Shown in pieces: positions 17,253 to 27,370 of a stretch of DNA of 64,000 nucleotides. The DNA lies in the NCBI RefSeq assembly GCF_018333235.1, contig NZ_BORP01000006.1, positions 186,001-250,000 of the forward strand. The letters run 5' to 3'. A program made the translations under genes and the position numbers. This stretch comes from Ornithinibacillus bavariensis. GTDB taxonomy: Bacteria; Bacillota; Bacilli; Bacillales; Amphibacillaceae. Positions within the stretch are counted from its first letter, which is position 1; every line of letters starts with the position of its first letter. Below the pieces are notes generated by a model. That model saw nothing but the letters and a program-made list of their open reading frames with translations, was not told the DNA's origin and made no database searches.

Positions 17253-17639
17253 ATGAATAATGAATGGTATCAGGCAAATCCAATGCCTCTGCCTGTAGAA
17301 CAGGATTTAAGTCAGGAGGAAACGATGAGAACCCATCAATGGCACTATGGCCAACAAGGTTCTAATATACAACATGGCACCCATGTACCACAAGGTATGC
17401 ATGATTTTCAGGGCTTTTATGGTGGTGGACATGGTTATCAACCGCATGGACCGCAAGGAGGTTTTCATGGAAGACCACCATTCTTGGGTGGGCTTGCAGG
17501 GTCAATGCATGCTCCACATGGTCCCTATCCGTATAATCCGTATCCTAATTATGGGTACCCAGGTTATCAGCCAAACCCGTATCCATATCCGTCGACGTAT
17601 CCAAATTATCCGTACCCGTCATATGGTGGAACCTACTAA
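17253..17639 (+). CDS. Pro/Tyr/Gly/His-rich low-complexity protein, coat-like
   Basis: A 128-residue protein with a short acidic N-terminus (residues 1-35) and a tail rich in His, Gly, Pro, Tyr and Asn, ending in repeated Y-P-x-Y-P units. Composition of this type is usual for Bacillus spore coat and crust proteins, where tyrosines may be cross-linked. There is no signal peptide or globular domain. ATG 17253 follows AGGGGAAG. Function assigned by composition only. Confidence 0.55.
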   Translation: MNNEWYQANPMPLPVEQDLSQEETMRTHQWHYGQQGSNIQHGTHVPQGMHDFQGFYGGGHGYQPHGPQGGFHGRPPFLGGLAGSMHAPHGPYPYNPYPNYGYPGYQPNPYPYPSTYPNYPYPSYGGTY

Positions 17640-17665
17640 TTTAATAGCGTCATGAATGAAAAAGG

Positions 17666-17699
17666 AGCCATCACATGGGATAAATTGTGATGGCTTTTA
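17666..17699 (+). terminator. Rho-independent terminator
   Basis: AGCCATCACA / TGTGATGGCT stem followed by TTTTAA. The same stem occurs at 25757. Confidence 0.8.
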
Positions 17700-17872
17700 A
17701 TGTATCCGTATAGACCCTTACTAAAGAACTCTGCTCATTCACTCCATGGTAGCTCTACCAAAAGTCCAGAAGTATGTAGCCAAATCTCCAATAATAAATA
17801 AAGACATTTTGGTAACAATCCGCCTAGTAAAAGAATACGTTATAGGGGGAGTGAATTAGAGGAGGTCTGTTT

Positions 17873-18190
17873 ATGCAACCGTATAGTAATCAAAATGATG
17901 CATTTACTGAAAGGGATTTGAATGATCATCACAGCAAATGCAGAAAACATTTGTACCAGTTTATTCAGGTTGAACTAAATGATGGTTCTGTTTACCAGGG
18001 AATACTTCATAGCTTTGACAGGGAGAAAATGTACCTCATTATGCCGAGAGCGGGGCATTCTCAAACGCCACACACGATGGATGAAAGTAACGAAAGTAGG
18101 TTATTCCCCTTCCTAGGACCCTTTGGGTTATTTGGGTTTCCTTTCTTTGGGATAAGAAGATTCGGACCATTTTTCCCATTCTTTATTTAA
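17873..18190 (+). CDS. Small Sm-like-domain protein with Phe/Gly/Pro tail
   Basis: A 105-residue protein. Residues 25-62 (CRKHLYQFIQVELNDGSVY then GILHSFDREKMYLIMP) look like an Sm/LSM-type beta-barrel: strand, D-G-S turn, G-x-L-x-x-F-D. The C-terminal 30 residues are a hydrophobic tail rich in FGPF and FPFF. Proteins of this shape occur in spore-formers and are often listed as hypothetical coat proteins. AGGAGG lies 8 bases before the ATG. Function unknown. Confidence 0.5.
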   Translation: MQPYSNQNDAFTERDLNDHHSKCRKHLYQFIQVELNDGSVYQGILHSFDREKMYLIMPRAGHSQTPHTMDESNESRLFPFLGPFGLFGFPFFGIRRFGPFFPFFI

Positions 18191-18431
18191 AGCTTGGTAC
18201 AAAAAAGCCTGTGGGTGAATTGACCCCTAAGACATTATACGGGGTTACTTGTCAGGTAGCTGCTGAAAATGAGTTCGGTATTATACCGGACTCATTTTAA
18301 TTTTGTCCTCATCCGTTTGTATTCTAATCCTTTTCTGAAGATTAACGAAGTATTGGGATGTAGGATAGATGCTATCATATTCGTAAAGTTTGGAGTAGAT
18401 AACCATCTTAATCTCTGCCCTTTATGGTTAA

Positions 18432-18445
18432 CGAAAACGGTTTCG
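18432..18445. promoter_or_regulatory. Upstream LacI/CcpA-type operator-like site
   Basis: CGAAAACGGTTTCG matches the LacI-family pattern GAAA-N-CG-N-TTTC about 150 bases upstream of the promoter. It could be an auxiliary site for looping or another cre. Confidence 0.4.
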
Positions 18446-18581
18446 ATAAGATTAGACAAATTGAAATTATTCTACTCACAAAAACCCACTTTTTGCATTA
18501 ATATTGTACTAATTTCGTACACCAATAAGTGAACCTCCTAAAAGGCATTAAATATTTTCAAAAAATTACCTAAAAAATAGA

Positions 18582-18610
18582 TTGATTTTTGTATATTTTG
18601 AACATATAAT
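18582..18610 (+). promoter_or_regulatory. SigA-type promoter of the sugar operon
   Basis: TTGATT (18582-18587), 17 bases, TATAAT (18605-18610). Transcription should begin near 18617, about 155 bases before the binding-protein gene. Confidence 0.7.
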
Positions 18611-18614
18611 ATTT

Positions 18615-18628
18615 TGTAAGCGGTTACC
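18615..18628. promoter_or_regulatory. cre-like site (CcpA)
   Basis: TGTAAGCGGTTACC matches the cre consensus TGWAANCGNTNWCA at 13 of 14 positions and covers the predicted transcription start, so CcpA binding would repress the operon when glucose is present. Confidence 0.65.
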
Positions 18629-18651
18629 TAATTATTTTTTTGAGTTTAACA

Positions 18652-18663
18652 GAAACCGGTTTC
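18652..18663. promoter_or_regulatory. Palindromic operator, probably for the operon's LacI protein
   Basis: GAAACCGGTTTC is a perfect 12-bp palindrome with the central CCGG form preferred by many LacI-family sugar repressors. It lies about 35 bases past the predicted start site. The LacI-type gene at 22130 is the likely binder. Confidence 0.6.
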
Positions 18664-18771
18664 CATGAAACAAAACCTTAATTTGGTTAGGGAGGTGCTC
18701 ATCACTAGAATGAGACAAGCAAGCAGCTTATATAGGAAGACCAATATTTTTTATTATAGGGGGTTATCGAT

Positions 18772-20064
18772 GTGAAAAGTATGAAACGATGGTTCGTTCT
18801 AAGTTTATCCGTATTATTTGCACTTTCATTAGCAGCATGTAGTGATAAAGATGCTAGTGGTAAGGGGGCAAGTGGTGATAAAGAAGAAATCACCTTGAAT
18901 TTTTGGACATTTGGTGCAACTGGATATGAAGAGCTTGCAAAAGAATACGAGCAGAAAAACCCAAACATAAAAATTAAAGTGAAAACATCTGAAACAGCCG
19001 ACCATCATGATGCATTATTTACTGCATTGTCTGCTGGAAGCGGTGCACCTGATATCGCAATGCTGGAAATTGACCAGTTTGACCGCTTCAAGGTAGCACA
19101 AGATAGATTCAACAACTTATATGATCTTGGTGCAAAGGATATACAGGACCAATATTTAGACTGGAAATGGAAAAGTGGAGAAAACAATGATGGGGGCTTC
19201 TTATTCGGGCTACCAACAGATATCGGACCGAAAGCTTTGTACTACAGAATTGACTTGTTTGAGCAAGCAGGGCTTCCAACAGAGCCTGAAGAGGTGGCGG
19301 CACTAATTAATTCACCGAAAGCATTTGAAGAAGCAGGATTAAAAGTGAAGGAAAAAACGGGAATGCCCTTTGTTGATAGTATCGAAATGGCATTCAGAGC
19401 CTACTTAGATGCTGCTGAAACAGCTTATTTAACACCAGACAATGAATTAAATCTTGGTGAGGACAGTGAAGTAAAGAAAGCCTATGACTACGCTGTTCGC
19501 CTGAATGACCTAGGAATAGTCGGTAAATATGAAATGTGGAGTCCTGAGTGGGCTAATGCGGTTAATAAGGGAGAATTTGCTGCAGAGCTAGGTGCTGGCT
19601 GGTTAAAAGGCTGGATGGAAGGAAACGCTCCTGATGCAGTTGGTAAATGGCGAGTAGCGACATTACCAACAGACTTTGCTGCGAACTGGGGCGGTTCCTA
19701 TATTGCTGTGCCAAGTGAAACAAAGAATGCCCAAGCAGCATACGACTTTGTTGAATGGCTTGTATCACCGGAAAATCAGCTGAAGTCCTTCCAAAGCCAT
19801 GGATTATTCCCTTCAGCTCAATCGGTATATGATCAAGCTGAGTTCAAGACAAATGCCGATGATTTCTTCGGTGGTCAAGCAACAGCACCAGTATTCGCAC
19901 AAGCAGCACAAGATATTGCAGGTATCCCGTATAAAGGCGAAAAGTACTTCCCAGTTCATAATGAGATATTGAATGCATTGAAAAATGTACAAAATGAAGG
20001 TGCCGATCCAGAGAAAGAATGGGAAGCAGCTGTGAAACGTGCAGAAGATCTAATGAAACGCTAA
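18772..20064 (+). CDS. Sugar ABC transporter substrate-binding lipoprotein
   Basis: A 430-residue family 1 solute-binding protein. The lipobox LAAC puts the lipidated Cys at residue 23 after a basic, hydrophobic signal peptide. TLNFWTFGATGYEELAKEYE and the later WGGSYIAVPSETKNAQAAYDFVEWL are characteristic of oligosaccharide binders. It should capture sugar outside the membrane and deliver it to the two permeases that follow. Start is GTG 18772, 8 bases after AGGGGG. It opens the operon under the promoter at 18582. No ATPase subunit is encoded nearby, so a shared MsmX-type ATPase is likely. Confidence 0.9.
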   Translation: MKSMKRWFVLSLSVLFALSLAACSDKDASGKGASGDKEEITLNFWTFGATGYEELAKEYEQKNPNIKIKVKTSETADHHDALFTALSAGSGAPDIAMLEIDQFDRFKVAQDRFNNLYDLGAKDIQDQYLDWKWKSGENNDGGFLFGLPTDIGPKALYYRIDLFEQAGLPTEPEEVAALINSPKAFEEAGLKVKEKTGMPFVDSIEMAFRAYLDAAETAYLTPDNELNLGEDSEVKKAYDYAVRLNDLGIVGKYEMWSPEWANAVNKGEFAAELGAGWLKGWMEGNAPDAVGKWRVATLPTDFAANWGGSYIAVPSETKNAQAAYDFVEWLVSPENQLKSFQSHGLFPSAQSVYDQAEFKTNADDFFGGQATAPVFAQAAQDIAGIPYKGEKYFPVHNEILNALKNVQNEGADPEKEWEAAVKRAEDLMKR

Positions 20065-20238
20065 TCTACTAATCTAGAAAAATAGTTAAAATTTACTGTG
20101 GCCGGCCTAAACATACCATTCTACACATGAAAAGGATGGGCCGGCTATCTGTACAAAAGCTCTTTTGGTGAATGGTGATTGCAGCTTGAATTTGCATACG
20201 GGCACCATACAACCTTGAAATGGAAAAGAGGCATGAAC

Positions 20239-21192
20239 ATGAAGTCTATCGGTAAGGAAGAACCTATCTTAAAAAGAAAAAAATACAGGTCTGAACAAAA
20301 GAAAGATATGATTTCAGGCTATTTATATATAGCACCTTTCTTCATCATTTTTGCACTAATCGGTCTGTATCCTGCACTTTTTAGTATTTACCTCGCTTTC
20401 CAGAAATGGAATGGGTTAAGCCCGATGACATTTAATGGATTAGCTAATTTTGAAATGGTGTTAACGGACCCCTTATTCTGGAAATCGGTTTACAACACCA
20501 TTGTGATGGGAATTATGGGCACTGCGCCACAATTAATTGTCGGACTTATTCTAGCATACCTACTAAATATGGCTTTTCTTAAATTGAAAGGATTCTTTCG
20601 TGTCACGATATTTATGCCTTATTTAACTTCCATGGTTGCTGTTGCCCTTATATTTAGTGTGTTATTCAGTAATCATGAGTCTTCACTTGCTAATTATGTA
20701 TTAACCCATTTCTTTGGGCTTGATCCAATTGCTTGGGCTGCGTCTGAATGGGGAACGAAAATCGCCATTTCTCTCATGGTATTCTGGCGATGGGTGGGCT
20801 ACAATACGATTATTTATTTGGCAGGAATTCAAAGTATTCCTAATGATTTATATGAAGCAGCGACGGTTGATGGTGCGAATAGATTTCAGCAGCTGTGGTA
20901 TATTACGATTCCAATGATGAAGCCATTTATCATTTTGACCGTGTTCACATCAACGGTTGGTGCGATGCAGCTGTTCTCTGAGCCAACTGTATTCTTAGGA
21001 GCGGATGCATTTACAAGGGATGAGGCGATGACAATTGTTATGTATCTGTACCGTGATGCCTTTCGATTACAATCATTTGGAACAGCATCTGCAACTGCGA
21101 TTATTCTATTAGTTATCATTACGATATTTGCCGTGATAAATCTAAGATTGACGCAAGGCATTGGAAGGAAAAAGCGAGGTGTCATGAAATGA
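20239..21192 (+). CDS. Sugar ABC transporter permease, MalF type
   Basis: A 317-residue membrane protein with six helices (the first in YLYIAPFFIIFALIGLYPALF). The ATPase-docking EAA loop is EAATVDGANRFQ near residue 215. ATG 20239 is 7 bases after AGAGG; ATG 20233 is possible but too close to the site. The stop overlaps the next start by four bases. It forms a heterodimeric pore with the following permease. Confidence 0.88.
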   Translation: MKSIGKEEPILKRKKYRSEQKKDMISGYLYIAPFFIIFALIGLYPALFSIYLAFQKWNGLSPMTFNGLANFEMVLTDPLFWKSVYNTIVMGIMGTAPQLIVGLILAYLLNMAFLKLKGFFRVTIFMPYLTSMVAVALIFSVLFSNHESSLANYVLTHFFGLDPIAWAASEWGTKIAISLMVFWRWVGYNTIIYLAGIQSIPNDLYEAATVDGANRFQQLWYITIPMMKPFIILTVFTSTVGAMQLFSEPTVFLGADAFTRDEAMTIVMYLYRDAFRLQSFGTASATAIILLVIITIFAVINLRLTQGIGRKKRGVMK

Positions 21193-22037
21193 GTAAACAG
21201 GCGCGAAAAAATCGAAAAAAGCTCTCCGTAGGTAGAATCTCTGTTTACGTATTTTTACTCATTGCATCTATTCTTTCTCTTTTTCCTTTTTATTGGATGT
21301 TTGTAATGGCGACACGGCCAAGTGCCGCATATAACTCAATTCCACCGACACTTACACCAGGAAATATGCTTATTGAAAACTTTAAAAAAGTATTAAATCA
21401 AATTGATTTCTTTGGTGGCATGTGGAATTCATTTATTCTATGTGCTGTCGTTACGATTGTGGTTCTATTTATCAGTTCGTTAGCTGGCTTTGCGTTTGCG
21501 AAATTTAAATTCCCGGGTAAGAACATATTGTTTATTGCCATATTAGTAACGATGATTATCCCGCCACAGCTAGGGTTAATTCCGCAGTACTTTTTAATCT
21601 CGAAAGCAGGACTTCTGGATACCCTACCAGGAGTAATGATTTTATTCTTTTTAAATCCATTAGGGATATTCCTGATGCGACAATACATCTCGGGAGCAGT
21701 ACCAGATGAATTAATAGAGGCATCGAAATTAGATGGGTGCTCGAATTTCCGAATCTACTGGAGAATTGTCTTACCGATTATCCTACCGGCATTTGCCACG
21801 CTTGGAATTATTGTCTTCACAGCAGTTTGGGGAGAATTCCTATGGCAGTTTACCGTTTTAAGAGATCCAGAAATGTATACAATTCAGGTAGCACTAGCAC
21901 AGCTAAGCAATACACAGCATGTTGACTTTGGCATGATTTTATCAGGTGTATTCTGGGCAACGGTTCCGTTATTAATTATTTTCCTATTATTTAATCGATT
22001 GTTTATTTCTAGTATAACGGAAGGGTCTGTTAAATAA
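21189..22037 (+). CDS. Sugar ABC transporter permease, MalG type
   Basis: A 282-residue membrane protein with six helices, a periplasmic-side segment after SLFPFYWMFVMATRPS and the EAA loop EASKLDGCSNFRIYW near residue 180. It overlaps the MalF-type gene (ATGA), so the two are translationally coupled. The ATP-binding subunit is absent from the operon, as is common when MsmX serves several importers. Confidence 0.88.
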   Translation: MSKQARKNRKKLSVGRISVYVFLLIASILSLFPFYWMFVMATRPSAAYNSIPPTLTPGNMLIENFKKVLNQIDFFGGMWNSFILCAVVTIVVLFISSLAGFAFAKFKFPGKNILFIAILVTMIIPPQLGLIPQYFLISKAGLLDTLPGVMILFFLNPLGIFLMRQYISGAVPDELIEASKLDGCSNFRIYWRIVLPIILPAFATLGIIVFTAVWGEFLWQFTVLRDPEMYTIQVALAQLSNTQHVDFGMILSGVFWATVPLLIIFLLFNRLFISSITEGSVK

Positions 22038-22129
22038 TGAATTTTCCTGTCTAACTATTGTTTCATTCTATAACTCTTAGTAATCTAGCAGTAGGAAAGA
22101 TATTTTGACAGAATAAAAGGGGTAACAAG

Positions 22130-23143
22130 ATGAATTTAACGATAAAAGACATTGCAAAGATGGCAGGTGTTTCACAAGGGACCGTTTCAAAGGTGATTAA
22201 TAATTATGGGGGAATCAGTGAGAAAACAAAGAATAAGGTCATGACTGTAATTAATGAAATGGGCTATGCACCTAATTTCTCAGCTCGATCACTGGCAACG
22301 AAAAAGTCGAATCTCATTGGTCTTATATATGCGGGAAAGATTAATGTTGATATGACACATCCATACTTCAATGAGGTTATTACAACCTTTAAGAAAAATA
22401 TTGGGTTATTAGGTTATGATATCTTAATGTTTTCCAATGAATACTTTTTGCAGGATAAAGGGAGTTATTTGGCTAGGTGTAAGCATTTCAATGTGGACGG
22501 CTGTTTAATTATTGCTGGTGAGGAAGTAGAGGATGCTACATTTGAGCTTGCGGAAAGTGGTTTCCCTTGTATTGGCATAGATATTGAACTAATGGGCCCG
22601 AGAGCAAGCTATGTTATGACGGATAATGTGAGTTTATCAAGAAAAGTGGTTGAGCATTTTTATTTAAATTCCCTTCGAAAAATCGGCTATATCGGTGGGA
22701 TGCGTGAGTCTGTTATTTCTAATTACAGATTGAAGGGATTCAAGGATGCGATGAATCAGTTTGGACTTGAAATAAGAGAAGAATGGTTAGAATACGGTGA
22801 TTTCCAGGAGGAAAGTGGCTATATCGCCATGAAGAAAATGCTAAAGCTAAGGGATTATCCGGAGGCTATTTTTGCTGCATCAGACTTAATGGCATTAGGT
22901 GCGCTAAGGGCTATTAAGGAAGAGGGCTTACAGGTTCCTAAGGATATTCGAATTATTGGCTGTGACGATATAGCTGCTTGCCGTTATAGTGACCCGAAGC
23001 TGACGACAGTGAAGCAGGATAAGGAGAGAATTGGTAAACTATCTGCTTATATGCTAAATGATCTCATTGAGGGAAAATCAAAGCTAAAGCCTGTGTTTAC
23101 GGAATCAGAGCTTGTTGTCAGGGAGTCTTGTGGAACGAACTAA
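22130..23143 (+). CDS. LacI family transcriptional regulator
   Basis: A 337-residue repressor: the N-terminal HTH is TIKDIAKMAGVSQGTVSKV followed by the hinge helix (ARSLATKKSNLIG), then a periplasmic-binding-protein-like sensor domain from about residue 60, ending with the usual TTVKQDKERIGKLSAYML. AAGGGGTAA precedes ATG 22130. Encoded inside the operon, it probably binds the GAAACCGGTTTC palindrome at 18652 and responds to the imported sugar or its phosphate. Confidence 0.9.
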   Translation: MNLTIKDIAKMAGVSQGTVSKVINNYGGISEKTKNKVMTVINEMGYAPNFSARSLATKKSNLIGLIYAGKINVDMTHPYFNEVITTFKKNIGLLGYDILMFSNEYFLQDKGSYLARCKHFNVDGCLIIAGEEVEDATFELAESGFPCIGIDIELMGPRASYVMTDNVSLSRKVVEHFYLNSLRKIGYIGGMRESVISNYRLKGFKDAMNQFGLEIREEWLEYGDFQEESGYIAMKKMLKLRDYPEAIFAASDLMALGALRAIKEEGLQVPKDIRIIGCDDIAACRYSDPKLTTVKQDKERIGKLSAYMLNDLIEGKSKLKPVFTESELVVRESCGTN

Positions 23144-23231
23144 ACCTTCTGGTAAATTCCCATCGTGTTCAAGATTTCACTTTTCGAAAAACAATAACAA
23201 CGAGATTGGTATGGTGTTAGGAGGTTTTTTG

Positions 23232-24146
23232 GTGACCTATTATGCAGTTTTTGATGTTGGTGGATCCGCAATAAAATATGCTCTTATGAATGAAGCAGGC
23301 CACTTTATAGAAAAATCCTCTATTCCAACACCGATAGATGGCATCGACTCTTTTGTAAATGCGATTGATTTCGTAGTGAAGAAATTTCAAAAAAGTCATG
23401 TACTAAGTGGCATTGCCCTAAGTATGCCTGGAGCGGTAGATGTGGAATCTGGATATATTAAAGGAGTAACCGCTCTTCCCTATATCCATGGCCCTAATAT
23501 GAAGAAACTGATTCAAGAACGAACAGGGCTTACGGTTGAACTTGAAAATGATGCAAACTGTGCGGGATTAGCAGAAGGCTGGATTGGCGCTGCTAAAGGG
23601 AATCAAGATTATATATGCATTGTAATTGGTACTGGAATCGGTGGAGCGCTCATTTTAAATAAAAAGGTTCGTCACGGTAGTAATCTATTTGGTGGCGAAT
23701 TCGGTTATATGATCCTCGAGGATTATTTCGAGCAGCCTATCGGGGAGACATGGAGCTCGCTTGCTGCTACTTGGGGATTAGTGATGCAGGTTGCCAAGCG
23801 CAAGAATATGGACCCTTATTCACTAAATGGAATAACCGTATTTGAAATGGCGGATGAGGGCGACCTAGAAGTACAGGATGAGATCGAGAAATTTATTAAG
23901 CGCTTAGCAGTTGGAATATATAATTTGCAGTACATTATTGATCCGGAAAAAATATTAATCGGTGGAGCAATTAGTAGACGTGAAGGACTGATTGACCAGA
24001 TTAATGAGAAGCTAAAGGTGATGAAACCGAATGAGGATTGCGTAGACATTCAAGTGCATCCGTGCCAATTTGGAAATGACTCCAATTTAATTGGAGCGTT
24101 ATATCATTTTTTACAAAGAAAGCAAGATTCTCTGTCTACCAGATAA
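23232..24146 (+). CDS. ROK family sugar kinase, probable beta-glucoside kinase
   Basis: I set the start at GTG 23232, 7 bases after TTAGGAGG, giving 304 residues (MTYYAVFDVGGSAIKYAL). The ATP-binding phosphate motif DVGGS, the catalytic region ELENDANCAGLAEGW and GTGIGGALILNKK identify a ROK kinase. The CxCGxxGCxE zinc motif of glucokinases is missing: after GGEFGYM the sequence runs to EDYFEQPIGETW. With an ABC importer before it and an enzyme with 6-phosphate-binding residues after it, the simplest role is phosphorylation of an imported beta-glucoside (BglK-like). That is inference. Confidence 0.7.
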   Translation: MTYYAVFDVGGSAIKYALMNEAGHFIEKSSIPTPIDGIDSFVNAIDFVVKKFQKSHVLSGIALSMPGAVDVESGYIKGVTALPYIHGPNMKKLIQERTGLTVELENDANCAGLAEGWIGAAKGNQDYICIVIGTGIGGALILNKKVRHGSNLFGGEFGYMILEDYFEQPIGETWSSLAATWGLVMQVAKRKNMDPYSLNGITVFEMADEGDLEVQDEIEKFIKRLAVGIYNLQYIIDPEKILIGGAISRREGLIDQINEKLKVMKPNEDCVDIQVHPCQFGNDSNLIGALYHFLQRKQDSLSTR

Positions 24147-24189
24147 TAGGAACCATCGAGCTGATGGTGAGAAGGAGTAAAATCGATAA

Positions 24190-25641
<1,452 letters not shown>

Positions 25642-25751
25642 TTCCATTCGTGCTGCTTGATATTATTTTAGGGTGCTTAAGGATGAGAAGCTAAAGATGA
25701 TTTATCAAAAATAGTAGCACACTACGTAAGCAGCTGTAGTAATCAACCAAA

Positions 25752-25791
25752 CGAATAGCCATCACAAGAAGGAATATGTGATGGCTATTCG
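25752..25791. terminator. Hairpin between convergent genes
   Basis: CGAATAGCCATCACA / TGTGATGGCTATTCG, a 15-bp perfect stem with a 10-base loop between convergent operons. The T-run is weak. The core equals the hairpin at 17666. Confidence 0.65.
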
Positions 25792-25808
25792 TAATTTACC
25801 GATAGTGG

Positions 25809-27149
25809 TCATTTATCATTTATATACTTAGAATCCAAGTCATTATTCGTACTTCTCTGGTAGGAAGAAAAACTGTTAAATTCTTCATCTTTCCAAATCC
25901 ATAATCCCTCTTCTCCAGTTTCATTCAAATAGGTGTTATGGGATAGTGTATTTCCGCTGTTTTTCTCATGGATATTTACTAAAAATATCTGAGAGCTACT
26001 GGCTGATACTTTGTTTTTTTCAATCCGATTATCTGTTACATAATATTGGAGAAGCAGCTGTCCACCTTCAAGTCCCTTTGTGTCGTTTCCATAAATGATA
26101 TTTTCGGAGATAATAGAGCCGATGGTACCCCCACGTTTTTCGTCATATCCTCCAATAGATATGCCGGTGAACGCGTTGTCGTACACTTCGTTGTTTGTGA
26201 TATGGATTTCACTAGCATTTTTACCATAATGCTCCGATGTAGCCTCAATACCGATATCATTACCGTAGACCTTATTTTGACGGATGGTAATGTTACTTCC
26301 ACCATCTACATAAATGCCTCCAGCTGTGTATTCATCTCCATAGGCAGGATTTCCATAGGAAGAATTATTATAGACCTCGTTATTTTCTACAATTCCATTT
26401 CTTACGAAGTCATTATCGCTAGCTGTTCCTTCGTAGCCTATTAAATCAATACCGATATTGTTATTTTGCCGAACAATATTATTTGCAATGAGGAACCCAT
26501 TAATATTTCCGTTTAAAACAAGTGCTTCGCTAGCACCGAGTGTCAAATTCTCAACCGTATTATCCAGTACTTGAATATCTTCCATTTTACCTGTGCCATA
26601 GACAGCAATGCCGTGCGCATTGCCGTCATCGACATGTGTTGCAATACTGTGGACATGGTTTTGCTTCAAGGTTATATGGCTGCTTGTACCAGAAACGTTA
26701 ATCCCCATTACAGTAGCATCTTCATGTGATGTGGTAAGCTCTTCGACTGTAAACCCTTGGATGGTAATATAATCCTTATTATGAATTTCAATAAGGGCTG
26801 TATCTTCCTTAGGTTCTTTTAGATGTTTTCCACTAATTATCACTTTCTCATCCTGATAGTTTTTGAAGTTAATAGGTTTAGATTTTGTCCCACTATGTTC
26901 TACATAAAGGGACTCATAGTATGTTCCCTCTCTAACGAAAACGGTAGTACCAGCTGTTGCTTTTAGAGCAGCCTGCTTCAATGTGCGAAATGGACTAGAA
27001 ATGGTACCGTCATTTTGATCACTTCCATCTGGTGAAACGTAAATATAGGTATCATCTGTTCTTTCATCAATGGATCTGTTTTGATATATAAAATAAAAAG
27101 AAATTATGACAATGCATCCGACAACTAACAATAAAATTTTAATTTTCAT
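25809..27149 (-). CDS. Exported right-handed beta-helix protein
   Basis: A 446-residue protein with an N-terminal hydrophobic segment (KIKILLLVVGCIVIISFYFIY) that acts as signal anchor or signal peptide. Residues 40-90 are a DUF1565-like start (YVSPDGSDQNDGTISSPFRTLKQA) and the rest is a parallel beta-helix with many N-N-x-V and G-I-x-V turns, as in pectate-lyase-like polysaccharide-acting proteins. I place the start at 27149, because the AGGAG within the first codons of the longer frame serves as its ribosome site. Neighbouring sugar genes fit a role with polysaccharides, but no catalytic set was identified. Confidence 0.75.
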   Translation of the reverse strand: MKIKILLLVVGCIVIISFYFIYQNRSIDERTDDTYIYVSPDGSDQNDGTISSPFRTLKQAALKATAGTTVFVREGTYYESLYVEHSGTKSKPINFKNYQDEKVIISGKHLKEPKEDTALIEIHNKDYITIQGFTVEELTTSHEDATVMGINVSGTSSHITLKQNHVHSIATHVDDGNAHGIAVYGTGKMEDIQVLDNTVENLTLGASEALVLNGNINGFLIANNIVRQNNNIGIDLIGYEGTASDNDFVRNGIVENNEVYNNSSYGNPAYGDEYTAGGIYVDGGSNITIRQNKVYGNDIGIEATSEHYGKNASEIHITNNEVYDNAFTGISIGGYDEKRGGTIGSIISENIIYGNDTKGLEGGQLLLQYYVTDNRIEKNKVSASSSQIFLVNIHEKNSGNTLSHNTYLNETGEEGLWIWKDEEFNSFSSYQRSTNNDLDSKYINDK

Positions 27150-27319
27150 CGATTTTCTCCTCATGTGATAGCTTTTATTGTACAGGCTCGAAGTGATCTT
27201 CGCAATTGGTTATTGTGTGGAGAAATGCATATGAAAATAATTGCGCTGTACAGAAGAAATATATTTAACAGCATCGATTATTTTTACCAGTTAATCATCC
27301 GTGGGATATACCATAAAAA

Positions 27320-27368
27320 AATAAAACGAATGCATTCGCTCCTGCTTTTACGAATGCATTCGTTTTTA
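27320..27368. terminator. Rho-independent terminator made of two palindromes
   Basis: AAAACGAATGCATTCG and CGAATGCATTCGTTTT pair across a 12-base loop. Each arm contains the 12-bp palindrome CGAATGCATTCG, so it is symmetrical and can serve the minus-strand hydrolase gene. Confidence 0.7.
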
Positions 27369-27370
27369 AA

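Larger units (their letters stand above)
18191..18771. other. Control region of the sugar operon
   Basis: About 580 bases with no gene. The right half holds the promoter, a cre-like site and LacI-type palindromes listed separately; the left 240 bases hold nothing recognised. Confidence 0.6.

Noticed and set aside
18269-18532. 87-codon ORF in the sugar operon control region
   Set aside because: No ribosome site, composition unlike real genes here, and it overlaps a regulatory palindrome.
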